The notes under the pieces were generated by a model. The model saw only the letters and a list, made by a program, of their open reading frames with translations, was not told the origin of the DNA and did no database searches. DNA of 12,135 bases from an uncultured Alphaproteobacteria bacterium (GTDB lineage Bacteria; Pseudomonadota; Alphaproteobacteria; Caulobacterales; Caulobacteraceae), in the NCBI GenBank assembly GCA_903928755.1, contig CAIYSH010000411.1, positions 1 to 12,135 of the forward strand, given 5' to 3'. This document shows, in pieces, positions 1 to 6,497 of this stretch; positions within the stretch are counted from its first letter, which is position 1, and every line of letters starts with the position of its first letter. The position numbers and the translations under genes are program-made.

Positions 1-330
1 GCCGTATTGTTCCGGGCCATCCCCCTGGGGCTTGGCGAGATCTTTGCTGAAAATATCCTGCGCGGGTCGTGGGCTGAAGGCGCGGACCTGACCACGGAAG
101 CCGGGCTGAAGGGGATTGCGGCGGCTTCGGGCCTGGCACCGGAGCTTGTGGATGCCGCGCTTGCCGATGAGACCTGGCGGATCCCTGCAGAGGAAAATCG
201 CCAGGCCCTCTTCGATGCGGGACTGTGGGGTGCGCCGAGTTATGGCGTGAACGGTCGGTCAGCCCATTGGGGCCAGGATCGTCTCTGGATGCTGGAAGAA
301 GATCTGCTCGACGAGATGACCCGACCCTAG
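1..330 (+). CDS. 2-hydroxychromene-2-carboxylate isomerase-like protein (DsbA fold), 3' end only
   Basis: The reading frame is open from the first base to a TAG stop at 328-330, so this is the last ~109 codons of a gene that begins outside the window. The visible part is a helical stretch followed by a tail containing GLWGAPSYGVNG and WGQDRLWMLEE. These resemble the C-terminal 'G-V/T-P-x-F-x-V-[ND]-G ... WGQDRL' signature of the HCCA isomerase/DsbA-like thioredoxin-fold family, in which a glutathione-dependent isomerisation in naphthalene-type aromatic degradation is the best-known reaction. Many genomic members act on other or unknown substrates. The N-terminal catalytic Ser/Cys region is not visible, so enzyme and DsbA-like oxidoreductase cannot be told apart. 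The first in-frame alternative start is a TTG at 7, which I do not believe is the real start. The next gene begins 159 bp downstream. Confidence 0.8.
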   Translation, partial: AVLFRAIPLGLGEIFAENILRGSWAEGADLTTEAGLKGIAAASGLAPELVDAALADETWRIPAEENRQALFDAGLWGAPSYGVNGRSAHWGQDRLWMLEEDLLDEMTRP

Positions 331-489
331 GGCACCGGCTGATTGTCGTCCGGGGCCTTCAGGACCCAGGGGCAACGGGCCAGGGTGGAATCTAAAGGCA
401 CCCTTAACCGTGCCGCATGAATATGCTTCAGGACGTCGGGTGTTCAGAGACCTTCGGCAGAGTTTGACTGAGATCCAGGGAGCGCGACC

Positions 490-1542
490 ATGACATCTCC
501 CCTCGTGACCATTGCGGGCCGTGCTATAGGTGCCGGCCAGCCGCCGTATATTGTGGCTGAAATGTCCGGGAACCATAATGGCGACATCAATCGGGCCCTG
601 GCCCTGATTGACGCCGCCAAGGCTGCTGGTGCCGACGCGGTCAAACTCCAGACCTATACCGCTGATACCATTACGCTTGACCACCATGGCCCGGACTTCC
701 TGATTGAAGGCGGCCTCTGGGATGGTCGCCGCCTTTACGACCTGTATCAGGAAGCCCACACCCCCTGGGACTGGCACGCCCGGCTGTTTGCCCACGCAAG
801 GTCCATCGGTATCCAGATCTTTTCCTCGCCGTTCGATCCGACTGCAGTGACCCTGCTTGAGGGGCTGGATGCGCCTGCCTACAAGATTGCATCCTTCGAG
901 ATCGTGGACATCCCCCTGATCGAGCTTTGCGCCCGGACGGGTCGCCCTCTGATCATCTCAACGGGCCTGGCCTCAAACGCCGAGATCCAGGACGCCGTCG
1001 CCGCAGCCAGAGGTGCGGGCGAAGGCGGCGTCATTCTCCTGCATTGCACCAGTGCCTATCCGGCACCCATGGAAGACATGAATCTCCGTTCGCTCCAACG
1101 CCTTGCGACCGAAAACCAGGTCGTGGTCGGCCTGTCAGATCATTCCATGGGGGTAACGGCGTCGATCGCGGCCGTGGCCCTGGGGGCAGCCTTCATCGAG
1201 AAGCACTTCACCCTGGATCGTTCGGAGGGCGGGGTTGATTCCGATTTTTCCCTCGAACCCCATGAACTGGCAAAGCTGGTTGCAGAGTGTCGGGCCGCGT
1301 GGTCAGCCATGGGCACGGACAACTATGACGAGGTGCCCTCTGAAGGGGTCAACCGTGGCAGCCGACGCTCACTCTATGTTGTCCACGACATCAAGGCCGG
1401 TGATGCCATTACCGGATTGAATGTCCGCTCCATTCGCCCGGGCTATGGCCTGCCTCCCAAATACCTGCCCCAGGTCATCGGGCGGACAGCGGCGCGGGAC
1501 CTTGCCCGTGGAACCCCCCTGGACTGGGACCTGCTGGGTTAG
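490..1542 (+). CDS. pseI: Pseudaminic acid synthase PseI (NeuB family)
   Basis: A 350-residue protein with the full NeuB-type layout. The N-terminal TIM-barrel synthase domain has EMSGNHNGD at 24-32, KLQTYT at 52-57, GLSDHS at 214-219 and EKHFTLDR at 237-244. H218 and H239 sit 21 residues apart, as do the Mn-binding histidines of sialic acid synthase. A C-terminal SAF (antifreeze-like) domain follows from about residue 290 (RRSLYVVHDIKAGD ... RPGYGLPPKYL). The GGLWDGRRLYDLYQEAHTPW stretch (74-93) is characteristic of PseI rather than NeuB/LegI. By family it condenses phosphoenolpyruvate with the 6-deoxy-AltdiNAc sugar to give pseudaminic acid in the cytoplasm, for flagellin or surface glycans. 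The ATG is preceded by AGGGAG at good spacing. It converges on the SpsF-like gene, with 66 bp between the stops. Confidence 0.93.
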   Translation: MTSPLVTIAGRAIGAGQPPYIVAEMSGNHNGDINRALALIDAAKAAGADAVKLQTYTADTITLDHHGPDFLIEGGLWDGRRLYDLYQEAHTPWDWHARLFAHARSIGIQIFSSPFDPTAVTLLEGLDAPAYKIASFEIVDIPLIELCARTGRPLIISTGLASNAEIQDAVAAARGAGEGGVILLHCTSAYPAPMEDMNLRSLQRLATENQVVVGLSDHSMGVTASIAAVALGAAFIEKHFTLDRSEGGVDSDFSLEPHELAKLVAECRAAWSAMGTDNYDEVPSEGVNRGSRRSLYVVHDIKAGDAITGLNVRSIRPGYGLPPKYLPQVIGRTAARDLARGTPLDWDLLG

Positions 1543-1608
1543 CCTTTTCCCCCTAGGGCCATCCGGTCTGACCATTTGGCACGCGGCCTTGGACCGCCGT
1601 CATGGGTC

Positions 1609-2310
1609 TTACAGGTCCTCGGGTTCAAAATGGGAGAAGGGCAGGGCGCGGATGTCCTCGGAGGTGAAGTCGGGTCTTGTCGGGTAGAGCGCGTCATAGA
1701 CCCGGGCGACGAAGGCGTAGTCCTCCGGGGTATCCACCGTCCAGCGCAGGCGACTGTCATTACGGCCCGCCTGGATGAGGTCGCAGCGGGTGAAGGATCC
1801 GGGGTTGTTATAGAGGTAAGGCGTCACGTGCTCGTGGTCATAATCGTCAACCGCCCGCCGGCCTGCCTGTTCAAGCGCACTGAGTGGAAAGACCTCGACA
1901 TCCAGCCCCCGCGGGTAGGTCCGGTCGCGACCATTGCTGACATAGTCAGCGCCTGAGCGCGCACGAAGGCCGATCGCCTCGTCGACCACGACCGGGTCAA
2001 TCAGCGGACAGTCTGCGGTCAGTCGGACAATGTCGCCGGAAAGGCCGAAATGGTGGGCGCAGTCGAGATATCTTGTCAGGACGTCCTGAAGTTCACCGCG
2101 GAAAACGTCCACGCCTTCTGCTGTCAGATGGGCATGAAGCGGATCATCGGTCGGGTCTCTGCTGGTGGCAACGACAAGACGGGTCAGTTTTGTACAGCGC
2201 GCCAGGCGTTCGATCTGACGGGAGATCATTGGTCGACCGGCCAGGGGCATGAGCACCTTTCCCGGGAGTCGGGTCGAGCTCATGCGTGCCTGAAGTATCG
2301 CCACAGTCAT
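1609..2310 (-). CDS. SpsF-like cytidylyltransferase (probable CMP-sugar step of pseudaminic acid pathway)
   Basis: A 233-residue protein of the nucleotidyltransferase fold seen in SpsF/CMP-NeuAc synthetase relatives. The N-terminal nucleotide-binding motif is ILQARMSSTRLPGKVL at 5-20 and the metal-site region is RLTADCPLIDP at 96-106. Other conserved stretches are YPRGLDVEVF (132-141), DYDHEHVTPY (156-165) and RWTVDTPEDY (189-198), all typical of the SpsF group. Next to pseI, the likely role is activating pseudaminic acid as its CMP form, the job done by NeuA-type PseF in Campylobacter. As far as I recall, Caulobacter-type flm loci use an SpsF-like gene here. An alternative is a different glycan nucleotidyltransferase. 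The ATG at 2310 has an AGGAG Shine-Dalgarno. The other pathway genes (PseB/C/G/H types) are not in the window. Confidence 0.85.
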   Translation of the reverse strand: MTVAILQARMSSTRLPGKVLMPLAGRPMISRQIERLARCTKLTRLVVATSRDPTDDPLHAHLTAEGVDVFRGELQDVLTRYLDCAHHFGLSGDIVRLTADCPLIDPVVVDEAIGLRARSGADYVSNGRDRTYPRGLDVEVFPLSALEQAGRRAVDDYDHEHVTPYLYNNPGSFTRCDLIQAGRNDSRLRWTVDTPEDYAFVARVYDALYPTRPDFTSEDIRALPFSHFEPEDL

Positions 2311-2464
2311 CGGACGAGCTCCTGATTGGGCGTGCAGGTTAGGGGCAGAACCTTGCCCGCGGTTTAACCAGATTGGGGACCCATGGCTTGATTTGTGACG
2401 CAGTCAGCCCTTGGCTGTGATCCTGCCCATCCTGTTGGGCCAAGGACAGGAAGTGGAGGAAGAC

Positions 2465-3247
2465 ATGTCGGAGGTGCCGATAAGGCTGCCTGATGTCGCG
2501 GTGATCGGGTTTGACGCCCCAATCCGATGGCTGGCTGAAGGTTGGTCTGATCTTATGAAATGCTTCTGGCAGAGCCTTGCCTACGGTCTCATCCTGACAG
2601 GCTTCAGCATCTGGCTCGTCTGGACGCTTTATGCCACCCACATCGCCTTCTGGGTTTTCGCCCTGACCTGCGGATTTGTCTTCGTGGCACCCATGCTGGC
2701 CATGGGGCTCTATGCCGCCGGGAGGGTTCTTGAAGCGGGCGGAAAACCGTCCCTGGCCGACATGCTGGTTGTTCGGTCTGCCCTGCGGCAGGACCTCGCC
2801 TATCTGGGTCTGGCCTTGCTGATCGTATTCCTGATTTGGGGGCAGATCGCGCAGATTGTCTACGGGCTCTCCACCTTCCAGACCCATGCGACGATTGGCT
2901 CCCTGCTGCACTTCACGTTCGGCACCGCGTCTGGCCATTCCATGCTGATGGCTGGCACCCTGATCGGCGGGCTCATCGCCTTTTTTGCCTTCACCCTTGT
3001 TGTGGTGTCCGCGCCCATGCTGCTTGACCGTAATGCCGATGTCTTCATGGCGACGGTGACCAGTTTTCGGGCCGTATCCCGCAATTTCCTGCCCATGCTG
3101 TTCTGGGCCTTTCTTCTGGCCACTCTGCTGCTCCTGACCGTCCTGACCGGTTTCCTGGGATTGGCCCTGGTTTTCCCCTGGCTCGGGCTTGCCAGCTGGA
3201 GAGCCTACAGAACCCTGGTCCTGCCTGCAGAACCGGCTCAATCCTGA
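2465..3247 (+). CDS. DUF2189-type integral membrane protein
   Basis: A 260-residue protein that is mostly hydrophobic. Membrane segments lie at about residues 37-57, 61-86, 111-133, 160-186 and 209-240; the last is long enough for two passes. The N-terminal stretch (VIGFDAPIRWLAEGWSDL, 13-30), the repeated 'AP-M-L' pattern before short loops (75-80 and 183-187) and the closing FPWLGLASWRAYR (237-249) fit the DUF2189 family of unknown function. I chose ATG 2465 over an upstream in-frame TTG at 2411 because GGAGGA sits 4 bp before the ATG, and the extra 18 codons are not family-like. The stop codon overlaps the tail of the convergent PAS gene by 10 bp. The function is not known and I do not assign one. 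Confidence 0.8.
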   Translation: MSEVPIRLPDVAVIGFDAPIRWLAEGWSDLMKCFWQSLAYGLILTGFSIWLVWTLYATHIAFWVFALTCGFVFVAPMLAMGLYAAGRVLEAGGKPSLADMLVVRSALRQDLAYLGLALLIVFLIWGQIAQIVYGLSTFQTHATIGSLLHFTFGTASGHSMLMAGTLIGGLIAFFAFTLVVVSAPMLLDRNADVFMATVTSFRAVSRNFLPMLFWAFLLATLLLLTVLTGFLGLALVFPWLGLASWRAYRTLVLPAEPAQS

Positions 3248-4059
3248 TTTGGACTGGCCTGATTTGGACTGGCCTGATGAGGGCTGGCGTCGCGGATGTG
3301 GGCCGTAAAGGTCAGGACGCCGCCCACATCGATTTTCGTGATGGTCGCTTCGACCGGAAAGACCTGTCCATTGCGGCGGAGGCCCTGGACCCGGGTGCGA
3401 TCGCTCATCATCCTTGAGGCATCCTTGGCCCTCCGGAAACGGGCAATGTGCTCCTCATGTCCCTGTCGCAGGTCCGGGGGCATGAGGATGTCCAGCGGCT
3501 GGCCTGTCACGCTTTCTGCCGTGTAGCCAAACATCCGCTCTGCTGCCGGATTGAAGAAGACGATCCGGTGGTTGGCATTGATGGAGACGATGGCGTCTTC
3601 TGCCACCATCAGGATCCGCGCGGCCCGGAGACTGGCCTCACGGGCCACCGCCTGGTCGCGCCTCAGGACGGTGTTGTCGAGCACTGTGATGAAGTAGCGA
3701 TCCTGGCCTTCGATGGTGCCATGGCGCACCCGGACGTCAACGAGGAGATCGACACCGTCCTTGCGTCGCGCTGTCAGGTCCAGAAATCTTGACTGTTCCG
3801 AGTCTGGCTCATCTGCCCAGCGCGACAGCCACTTGACCGGATCCGCCCGCCGCCCTGGATCCCTGGGCACAAGCATGGTGATGGGCTGGCCTGTGACCTC
3901 CGATGCTGGATAGCCGAGCAGGCGCTCCGTGGCCCTGTTCACAAATGTGATTTCGCCTGCGGGCGTCGAGACAATGACAGCCTCGGGCAGACCATTCAGC
4001 ACAACCGCATGAAATCCTGCGAGGTGCTCATCTCCATGGGTCTCGGGCTTGCTCATCAT
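3238..4059 (-). CDS. Double-PAS domain protein without output domain
   Basis: About 273 residues with two PAS domains in tandem, at roughly 17-130 and 146-258. Each shows the classic core: VNRATERLLGYPASEVTGQP (40-59) and FFNPAAERMFGYTAESVTGQP (168-188). Each is followed by the 'RRKDG/RRNGQ' strand region and an end such as FITVLDNT or FTAHIRDA. No histidine kinase, GGDEF, EAL, HTH or methyl-accepting domain follows. The protein ends in a low-complexity tail of ASPNQ-like repeats. It is presumably a cytosolic sensor acting through a partner; the ligand is unknown, and no heme- or flavin-binding residue is recognisable by eye. The start is chosen at ATG 4059 (MMSKPETH), which has AGGAAAGG just upstream. 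An in-frame ATG at 4140 would add 27 residues but lacks a ribosome-binding site and looks non-domain. It lies downstream of the di-iron gene on the same strand, separated by a hairpin. Confidence 0.82.
   Translation of the reverse strand: MMSKPETHGDEHLAGFHAVVLNGLPEAVIVSTPAGEITFVNRATERLLGYPASEVTGQPITMLVPRDPGRRADPVKWLSRWADEPDSEQSRFLDLTARRKDGVDLLVDVRVRHGTIEGQDRYFITVLDNTVLRRDQAVAREASLRAARILMVAEDAIVSINANHRIVFFNPAAERMFGYTAESVTGQPLDILMPPDLRQGHEEHIARFRRAKDASRMMSDRTRVQGLRRNGQVFPVEATITKIDVGGVLTFTAHIRDASPHQASPNQASPNQD
3245..3289. repeat. 15-bp tandem repeat at the overlapping 3' ends of two genes
   Basis: The unit TGATTTGGACTGGCC occurs exactly at 3245-3259 and 3260-3274, and a diverged third copy follows at 3275-3289. 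Read on the minus strand, the in-frame copies encode ASPNQ, ASPNQ and the variant ASPHQ at the end of the PAS protein. Read on the plus strand, the first triplet of the array is the TGA stop of the DUF2189 gene. Because the unit is 15 bp, gain or loss of a copy keeps the PAS frame and leaves the DUF2189 protein unchanged. Confidence 0.95.
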
Positions 4060-4190
4060 GGCCTTTCCTGGGTCAGGTCCGCGGCACGCCGTCAGGGTTG
4101 CGTGGGTGTCTGTCCGGACCACGGTCCGGTGCACGGGCATCGTTCACCGGTTGGAAAACTGCGATAACTACCTGATTTTGAATATCTACA

Positions 4191-4218
4191 TCCCTTCAGG
4201 CCATCGTGCCTGAAGGGA
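4191..4218 (-). terminator. Hairpin terminator after the di-iron oxygenase gene
   Basis: The arms TCCCTTCAGG (4191-4200) and CCTGAAGGGA (4209-4218) are perfect complements. One further C-G pair makes an 11-bp stem with a 6-nt loop. The hairpin lies 16 bp past the stop of the di-iron gene and well before the PAS gene start. There is no clear run of T after it, so efficiency is uncertain and a transcript-stabilising hairpin is an alternative. Its stem core resembles that of the hairpin at 6498-6527. Confidence 0.65.
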
Positions 4219-4233
4219 AGGGATACTCTCGCC

Positions 4234-5325
4234 TCAGGCAGGGATGGGATCGCCACCTTCCATGGCCTGCAGAATGCGGGGATCGTCGAAGATGGGGATA
4301 CCCGCCTCGGCATATTTCGTCCGCACGGTCGGAGTCAGCAGCCCAACCCTGGCCAGGGCCGGCATCATCAGGTCCTTGACCGAGTGGATCTGGCCCGGGG
4401 GCAATTCCTGCGTGATGCCCAGGTCCTGCGCCTCCTGCAGACCCTTGAAGAAGTCCTTGTGGTCGATGCCACTATTGTCGAGCACGGAGAGAAATCCGGG
4501 ATCAATCTGGCTGGCAATGGTCCCGGCTGTGGCGCCCCGGGTCAGGATGTTGACCGCCTGGAAGGCGAACTCTGCCAGGTCTTCGACTTCGTCCTTGTGC
4601 AGTTTTGCAATGACCGGCCCCAGATAGGCATGCCCGAAGGAGACGTGCCGGGACTCATCGCGCATGACGTTGAAGGTGAGCTTTTTCAGCAGCTCGCACT
4701 GGGTTGTGCGGTACATGTTGTTGAAGGCGCCCAGGGCCAGACCCTCGACGATCATGTTCATGCCGATCATCACCTTCTCATAGCGATCTGACTTGAGGGT
4801 CGCATCGATCAGGGACTTCAACATCAGCGACATCGGATAGACGATGGCGATCTTGTCGCAATACTTTGCATAGACCTCGACGTGGCGGGCCTCGTCCATG
4901 GTCTGGGTGGCCGCATAGAGCTTGGCGGTGGCATCGGGCACGGAATGGGTGACGCAGGCCGCTGTCATCAGGGCTCCCTGTTCGCCATGCAGGAATTGCG
5001 ACAACAGCTGGGCCGTCGAGTGTGCCGTAAAGGTTTCCTGCTGGGATTTCGACAGCTTACTGAAGAACGGCATGCGGTGGTACATGTCCGACCGGTCATT
5101 GATCAGGGGCTTTGAAGGATCTACCTGGGTGTCCCATGGTAGCAGGTCGTCTGAGTCCCACTGGTTTTGCTTGGCACGCTTGTAGAGATCTTCGACCTTG
5201 TCGCCGGACATGATGTATTTGAATGTCCATGCAATCGACATGGGATTTTTATAAATGTCGTCAGGATTCATGGTGACTTTCCAGTCACCGGATGGTTGCA
5301 TTTTTTCATTAATTGGCTTGTTCAT
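4234..5325 (-). CDS. Ferritin-like di-iron oxygenase, function unassigned
   Basis: A 363-residue, largely helical protein carrying two carboxylate/histidine half-sites of the ferritin/R2-like superfamily. These are E115 (HGEQGAL) with DEARH at 144-148, and E194 (VEG) with DESRH at 223-227. The 30-residue spacing in both halves and the DExRH form are those of bacterial multicomponent monooxygenases and related di-iron enzymes. Predicted iron ligands are E115, E145, H148, E194, E224 and H227. The extra histidine typical of AurF-type N-oxygenases, four residues before E224, is absent (V220). The N-terminal LYKRAKQNQWD (47-57) and LLPWD belong to a family-specific segment. The likely reaction is O2 activation and hydroxylation, desaturation or N-oxidation of an unknown substrate. 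The start at ATG 5325 has AGAGGA upstream; an in-frame ATG at 5367 would overlap the ferredoxin gene. It follows the ferredoxin by 20 bp, which makes that protein its probable electron donor. Confidence 0.82.
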   Translation of the reverse strand: MNKPINEKMQPSGDWKVTMNPDDIYKNPMSIAWTFKYIMSGDKVEDLYKRAKQNQWDSDDLLPWDTQVDPSKPLINDRSDMYHRMPFFSKLSKSQQETFTAHSTAQLLSQFLHGEQGALMTAACVTHSVPDATAKLYAATQTMDEARHVEVYAKYCDKIAIVYPMSLMLKSLIDATLKSDRYEKVMIGMNMIVEGLALGAFNNMYRTTQCELLKKLTFNVMRDESRHVSFGHAYLGPVIAKLHKDEVEDLAEFAFQAVNILTRGATAGTIASQIDPGFLSVLDNSGIDHKDFFKGLQEAQDLGITQELPPGQIHSVKDLMMPALARVGLLTPTVRTKYAEAGIPIFDDPRILQAMEGGDPIPA

Positions 5326-5345
5326 GGCAGTTTCCTCTGGACGTT

Positions 5346-5666
5346 TCAGTATTGCCGAGCCGGACATTTAACGACCAGATTCTCGAGACTGGCGTCGAGT
5401 TTGATCTGGCAACTCAAGCGGCTGTTATTGTGGACGTCGAAAGCGAAATCGAGCATTTCGTGCTCGATGTCTTCCATGGGCGGCAGGCGTTGAAACCCGC
5501 CGTCTTCGACATAGACATGGCAGGTCGCACAGGCGCAGGCCCCGCCGCAGTCGCCGTCTATTCCGGGAATTGTGAAGCGCTTGGCACCATCCATCACCGT
5601 CAGTCCGGCCGGAACGTCGACGTGATGTTCCGTGCCGCCTGCTTCGATGTAGGTGATTTTCACCAT
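5346..5666 (-). CDS. Adrenodoxin-type 2Fe-2S ferredoxin
   Basis: A 106-residue soluble ferredoxin with four cluster cysteines, C40, C46, C49 and C86, in the pattern C-x5-C-x2-C-x36-C. This is the vertebrate/bacterial adrenodoxin class rather than the plant class. Typical neighbours are IPGIDGDCGGACACATCHVYV (33-53, with an additional C44) and the acidic LPPMEDIEHEMLDFA segment (61-75), which in relatives docks the redox partners. The ATG has GGGAGGAAG 4 bp upstream, a very strong ribosome-binding site. It is the first gene of a two-gene operon with the di-iron oxygenase. Adrenodoxin-type proteins more often feed P450s or Fe-S assembly; here the adjacent acceptor is a di-iron protein. No ferredoxin reductase is encoded in the window. 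Confidence 0.93.
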   Translation of the reverse strand: MVKITYIEAGGTEHHVDVPAGLTVMDGAKRFTIPGIDGDCGGACACATCHVYVEDGGFQRLPPMEDIEHEMLDFAFDVHNNSRLSCQIKLDASLENLVVKCPARQY

Positions 5667-5736
5667 CAGCTTCCTCCCGCTGGCCAGCCGGAGACTTCGG
5701 TCAGCCAGGACACGCTGATCTTTTCAGCGCAGGGCA

Positions 5737-5765
5737 AGCTTAAAGATGACGCTGGTGTCATCTTT
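5737..5765 (-). promoter_or_regulatory. Palindromic operator plus possible -10 for the ferredoxin/di-iron operon
   Basis: AAAGATGAC (5742-5750) and GTCATCTTT (5757-5765) are perfect inverted 9-mers around a 6-bp centre, the size of a dimeric repressor site. On the minus strand a -10-like TAAGCT (5742-5737) begins at its downstream edge. This puts the palindrome between the Fnr-like box and the -10, about 70-100 bp upstream of the ferredoxin start codon. Read as RNA it could also form a small hairpin, but there is no gene end here for it to terminate. The binding protein is unknown. Confidence 0.6.
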
Positions 5766-5777
5766 GACGCAGATCAA
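5764..5777. promoter_or_regulatory. Fnr/FixK-type binding site (anaerobox)
   Basis: TTGAC-GCAG-ATCAA reads TTGAT-CTGC-GTCAA on the minus strand and matches the Crp/Fnr-family consensus TTGAY-N4-RTCAA on both strands with no mismatch. Its centre at 5770.5 lies about 40 bp upstream of the start site implied by the -10-like TAAGCT at 5742-5737. That is the class II activator position (-41.5). The strand-symmetric site could also serve the divergent nitroreductase gene, but no -10 stands at the matching distance there; the best candidate, TAATGG at 5806-5811, gives about -47. The regulator itself is not encoded in the window. Confidence 0.65.
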
Positions 5778-5823
5778 GCACTGCACGCGCGGCCCACGTT
5801 CCGGGTAATGGTTTGCGGAATGT

Positions 5824-5859
5824 CTGTCATTTGACAGGCACTTCGGGATTTGCATTCAG
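5824..5859 (+). promoter_or_regulatory. Candidate nitroreductase promoter with embedded dyad
   Basis: CTGTCA (5824-5829) and TGACAG (5832-5837) form a 6+2+6 dyad whose right arm overlaps a consensus -35, TTGACA, at 5831-5836. A weak -10 (ATTCAG, 5854-5859) lies 17 bp further on. This would start transcription about 30 bp before the nitroreductase ATG at 5898. The -35 match is exact, the -10 is poor, and the dyad may be an operator over the -35. Confidence 0.4.
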
Positions 5860-5860
5860 G

Positions 5861-5877
5861 ATGGCGCCAGGCGCCAT
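5861..5877. promoter_or_regulatory. GC-rich palindrome in the nitroreductase leader
   Basis: ATGGCGCC (5861-5868) and GGCGCCAT (5870-5877) are perfect inverted 8-mers separated by one base, ending 20 bp before the nitroreductase start codon. The position suits an operator at the transcription start. A one-base loop makes an RNA hairpin strained, so a protein site is more plausible. No regulator can be named. Confidence 0.45.
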
Positions 5878-5897
5878 TTATTTTTCTGGAAACTGTC

Positions 5898-6491
5898 ATG
5901 ACCGTACCGCTCAGCGATTCCGCTCTGGATCAACTGTTCCTGAAGGCTCGCACCCGTAATGGGTGGACGGATCGGCCGGTAAGTGAAGACCTCATCCGGC
6001 AGCTCTATGACCTCGTGAAAAACGGACCCACGGCACTGAATGCCTGTCCCGGTCGTTTTGTCTGGGTTCGAAGTGAGGCGGGGAAGGCGACCCTTGCCGG
6101 TCTTGCCTCAGAGGGCAACCGCGCCAGGATCCTCGCCGCTCCGGTGACGGTAATCGTCGCCCATGATCTGGACTTCGCCGAGCAGCTCCCGCAGCTTTTC
6201 CCGGCGCGTGGTGAAGCCATGAAGCCCATGTTCAAGAATTCGCCCATGGCCGAGCCCATGGCCTTTCGCAATGGCACCCTGCAGGGAGCCTATCTCATAT
6301 TGGCCGCTCGGGCCCTTGGTCTGGATGCAGGTCCCATGTCCGGGTTCAACAATGCGGGCGTGGACGAAGCCTTTTTCGCAGGGACGTCCATAAAGTCTAA
6401 CTTCATCTGCTGCCTGGGCTATGGCTCAGACGAGGCTCTGTTTCCGCGCAATCCGCGGCTTGCCTTTGACGAGGCCGGGCGGTTTGCCTGA
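5898..6491 (+). CDS. RutE-like nitroreductase-family NAD(P)H:FMN oxidoreductase
   Basis: A 197-residue protein with the RutE/HadB-type nitroreductase layout: LDQLFLKARTRNGWTDRPVS (10-29), a YDLVKNGPTALNACPGRFVWVRS core (37-59) and AAPVTVIVAHDLDF (80-93). The C-terminal half has AFRNGTLQGAYLILAARALGLDAGPMSGF (122-150) and SNFICCLGYG (167-176). Members bind FMN. E. coli RutE reduces malonic semialdehyde to 3-hydroxypropionate in uracil breakdown, but no other rut gene is seen here, so that substrate is doubtful. Being divergent from the ferredoxin/di-iron operon, it may act on the same substrate or product, or supply reduced flavin. I start it at ATG 5898, where family homology begins, with GGAA upstream; an in-frame ATG at 5850 would run through the leader palindrome. 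Confidence 0.85.
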   Translation: MTVPLSDSALDQLFLKARTRNGWTDRPVSEDLIRQLYDLVKNGPTALNACPGRFVWVRSEAGKATLAGLASEGNRARILAAPVTVIVAHDLDFAEQLPQLFPARGEAMKPMFKNSPMAEPMAFRNGTLQGAYLILAARALGLDAGPMSGFNNAGVDEAFFAGTSIKSNFICCLGYGSDEALFPRNPRLAFDEAGRFA

Positions 6492-6497
6492 AACACA

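Noticed and set aside
1574..1591. TGGCAC-containing stretch resembling a sigma-54 -24/-12 promoter
   Set aside because: The -12 GC is not at the required spacing and the site lies between two converging gene ends, where no promoter is needed.
2339..3241. A 300-codon open frame on the minus strand opposite the DUF2189 gene
   Set aside because: Its product is almost entirely Gly, Gln, Glu, Lys, Asp, Pro and Arg with no hydrophobic core. It is the antisense of a membrane-protein gene in GC-rich DNA, and the plus-strand frame has the ribosome-binding site and the transmembrane pattern.
3245..3289. CRISPR-like array
   Set aside because: The repeats are 15 bp, directly adjacent without spacers, and in frame within a coding tail; this is a simple tandem repeat.
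5898..6491. Assigning the nitroreductase as a true rutE of pyrimidine catabolism
   Set aside because: No rutA, B, C, D, F or G-like gene lies in the window and the gene faces away from an oxygenase operon, so only the family name is supported.
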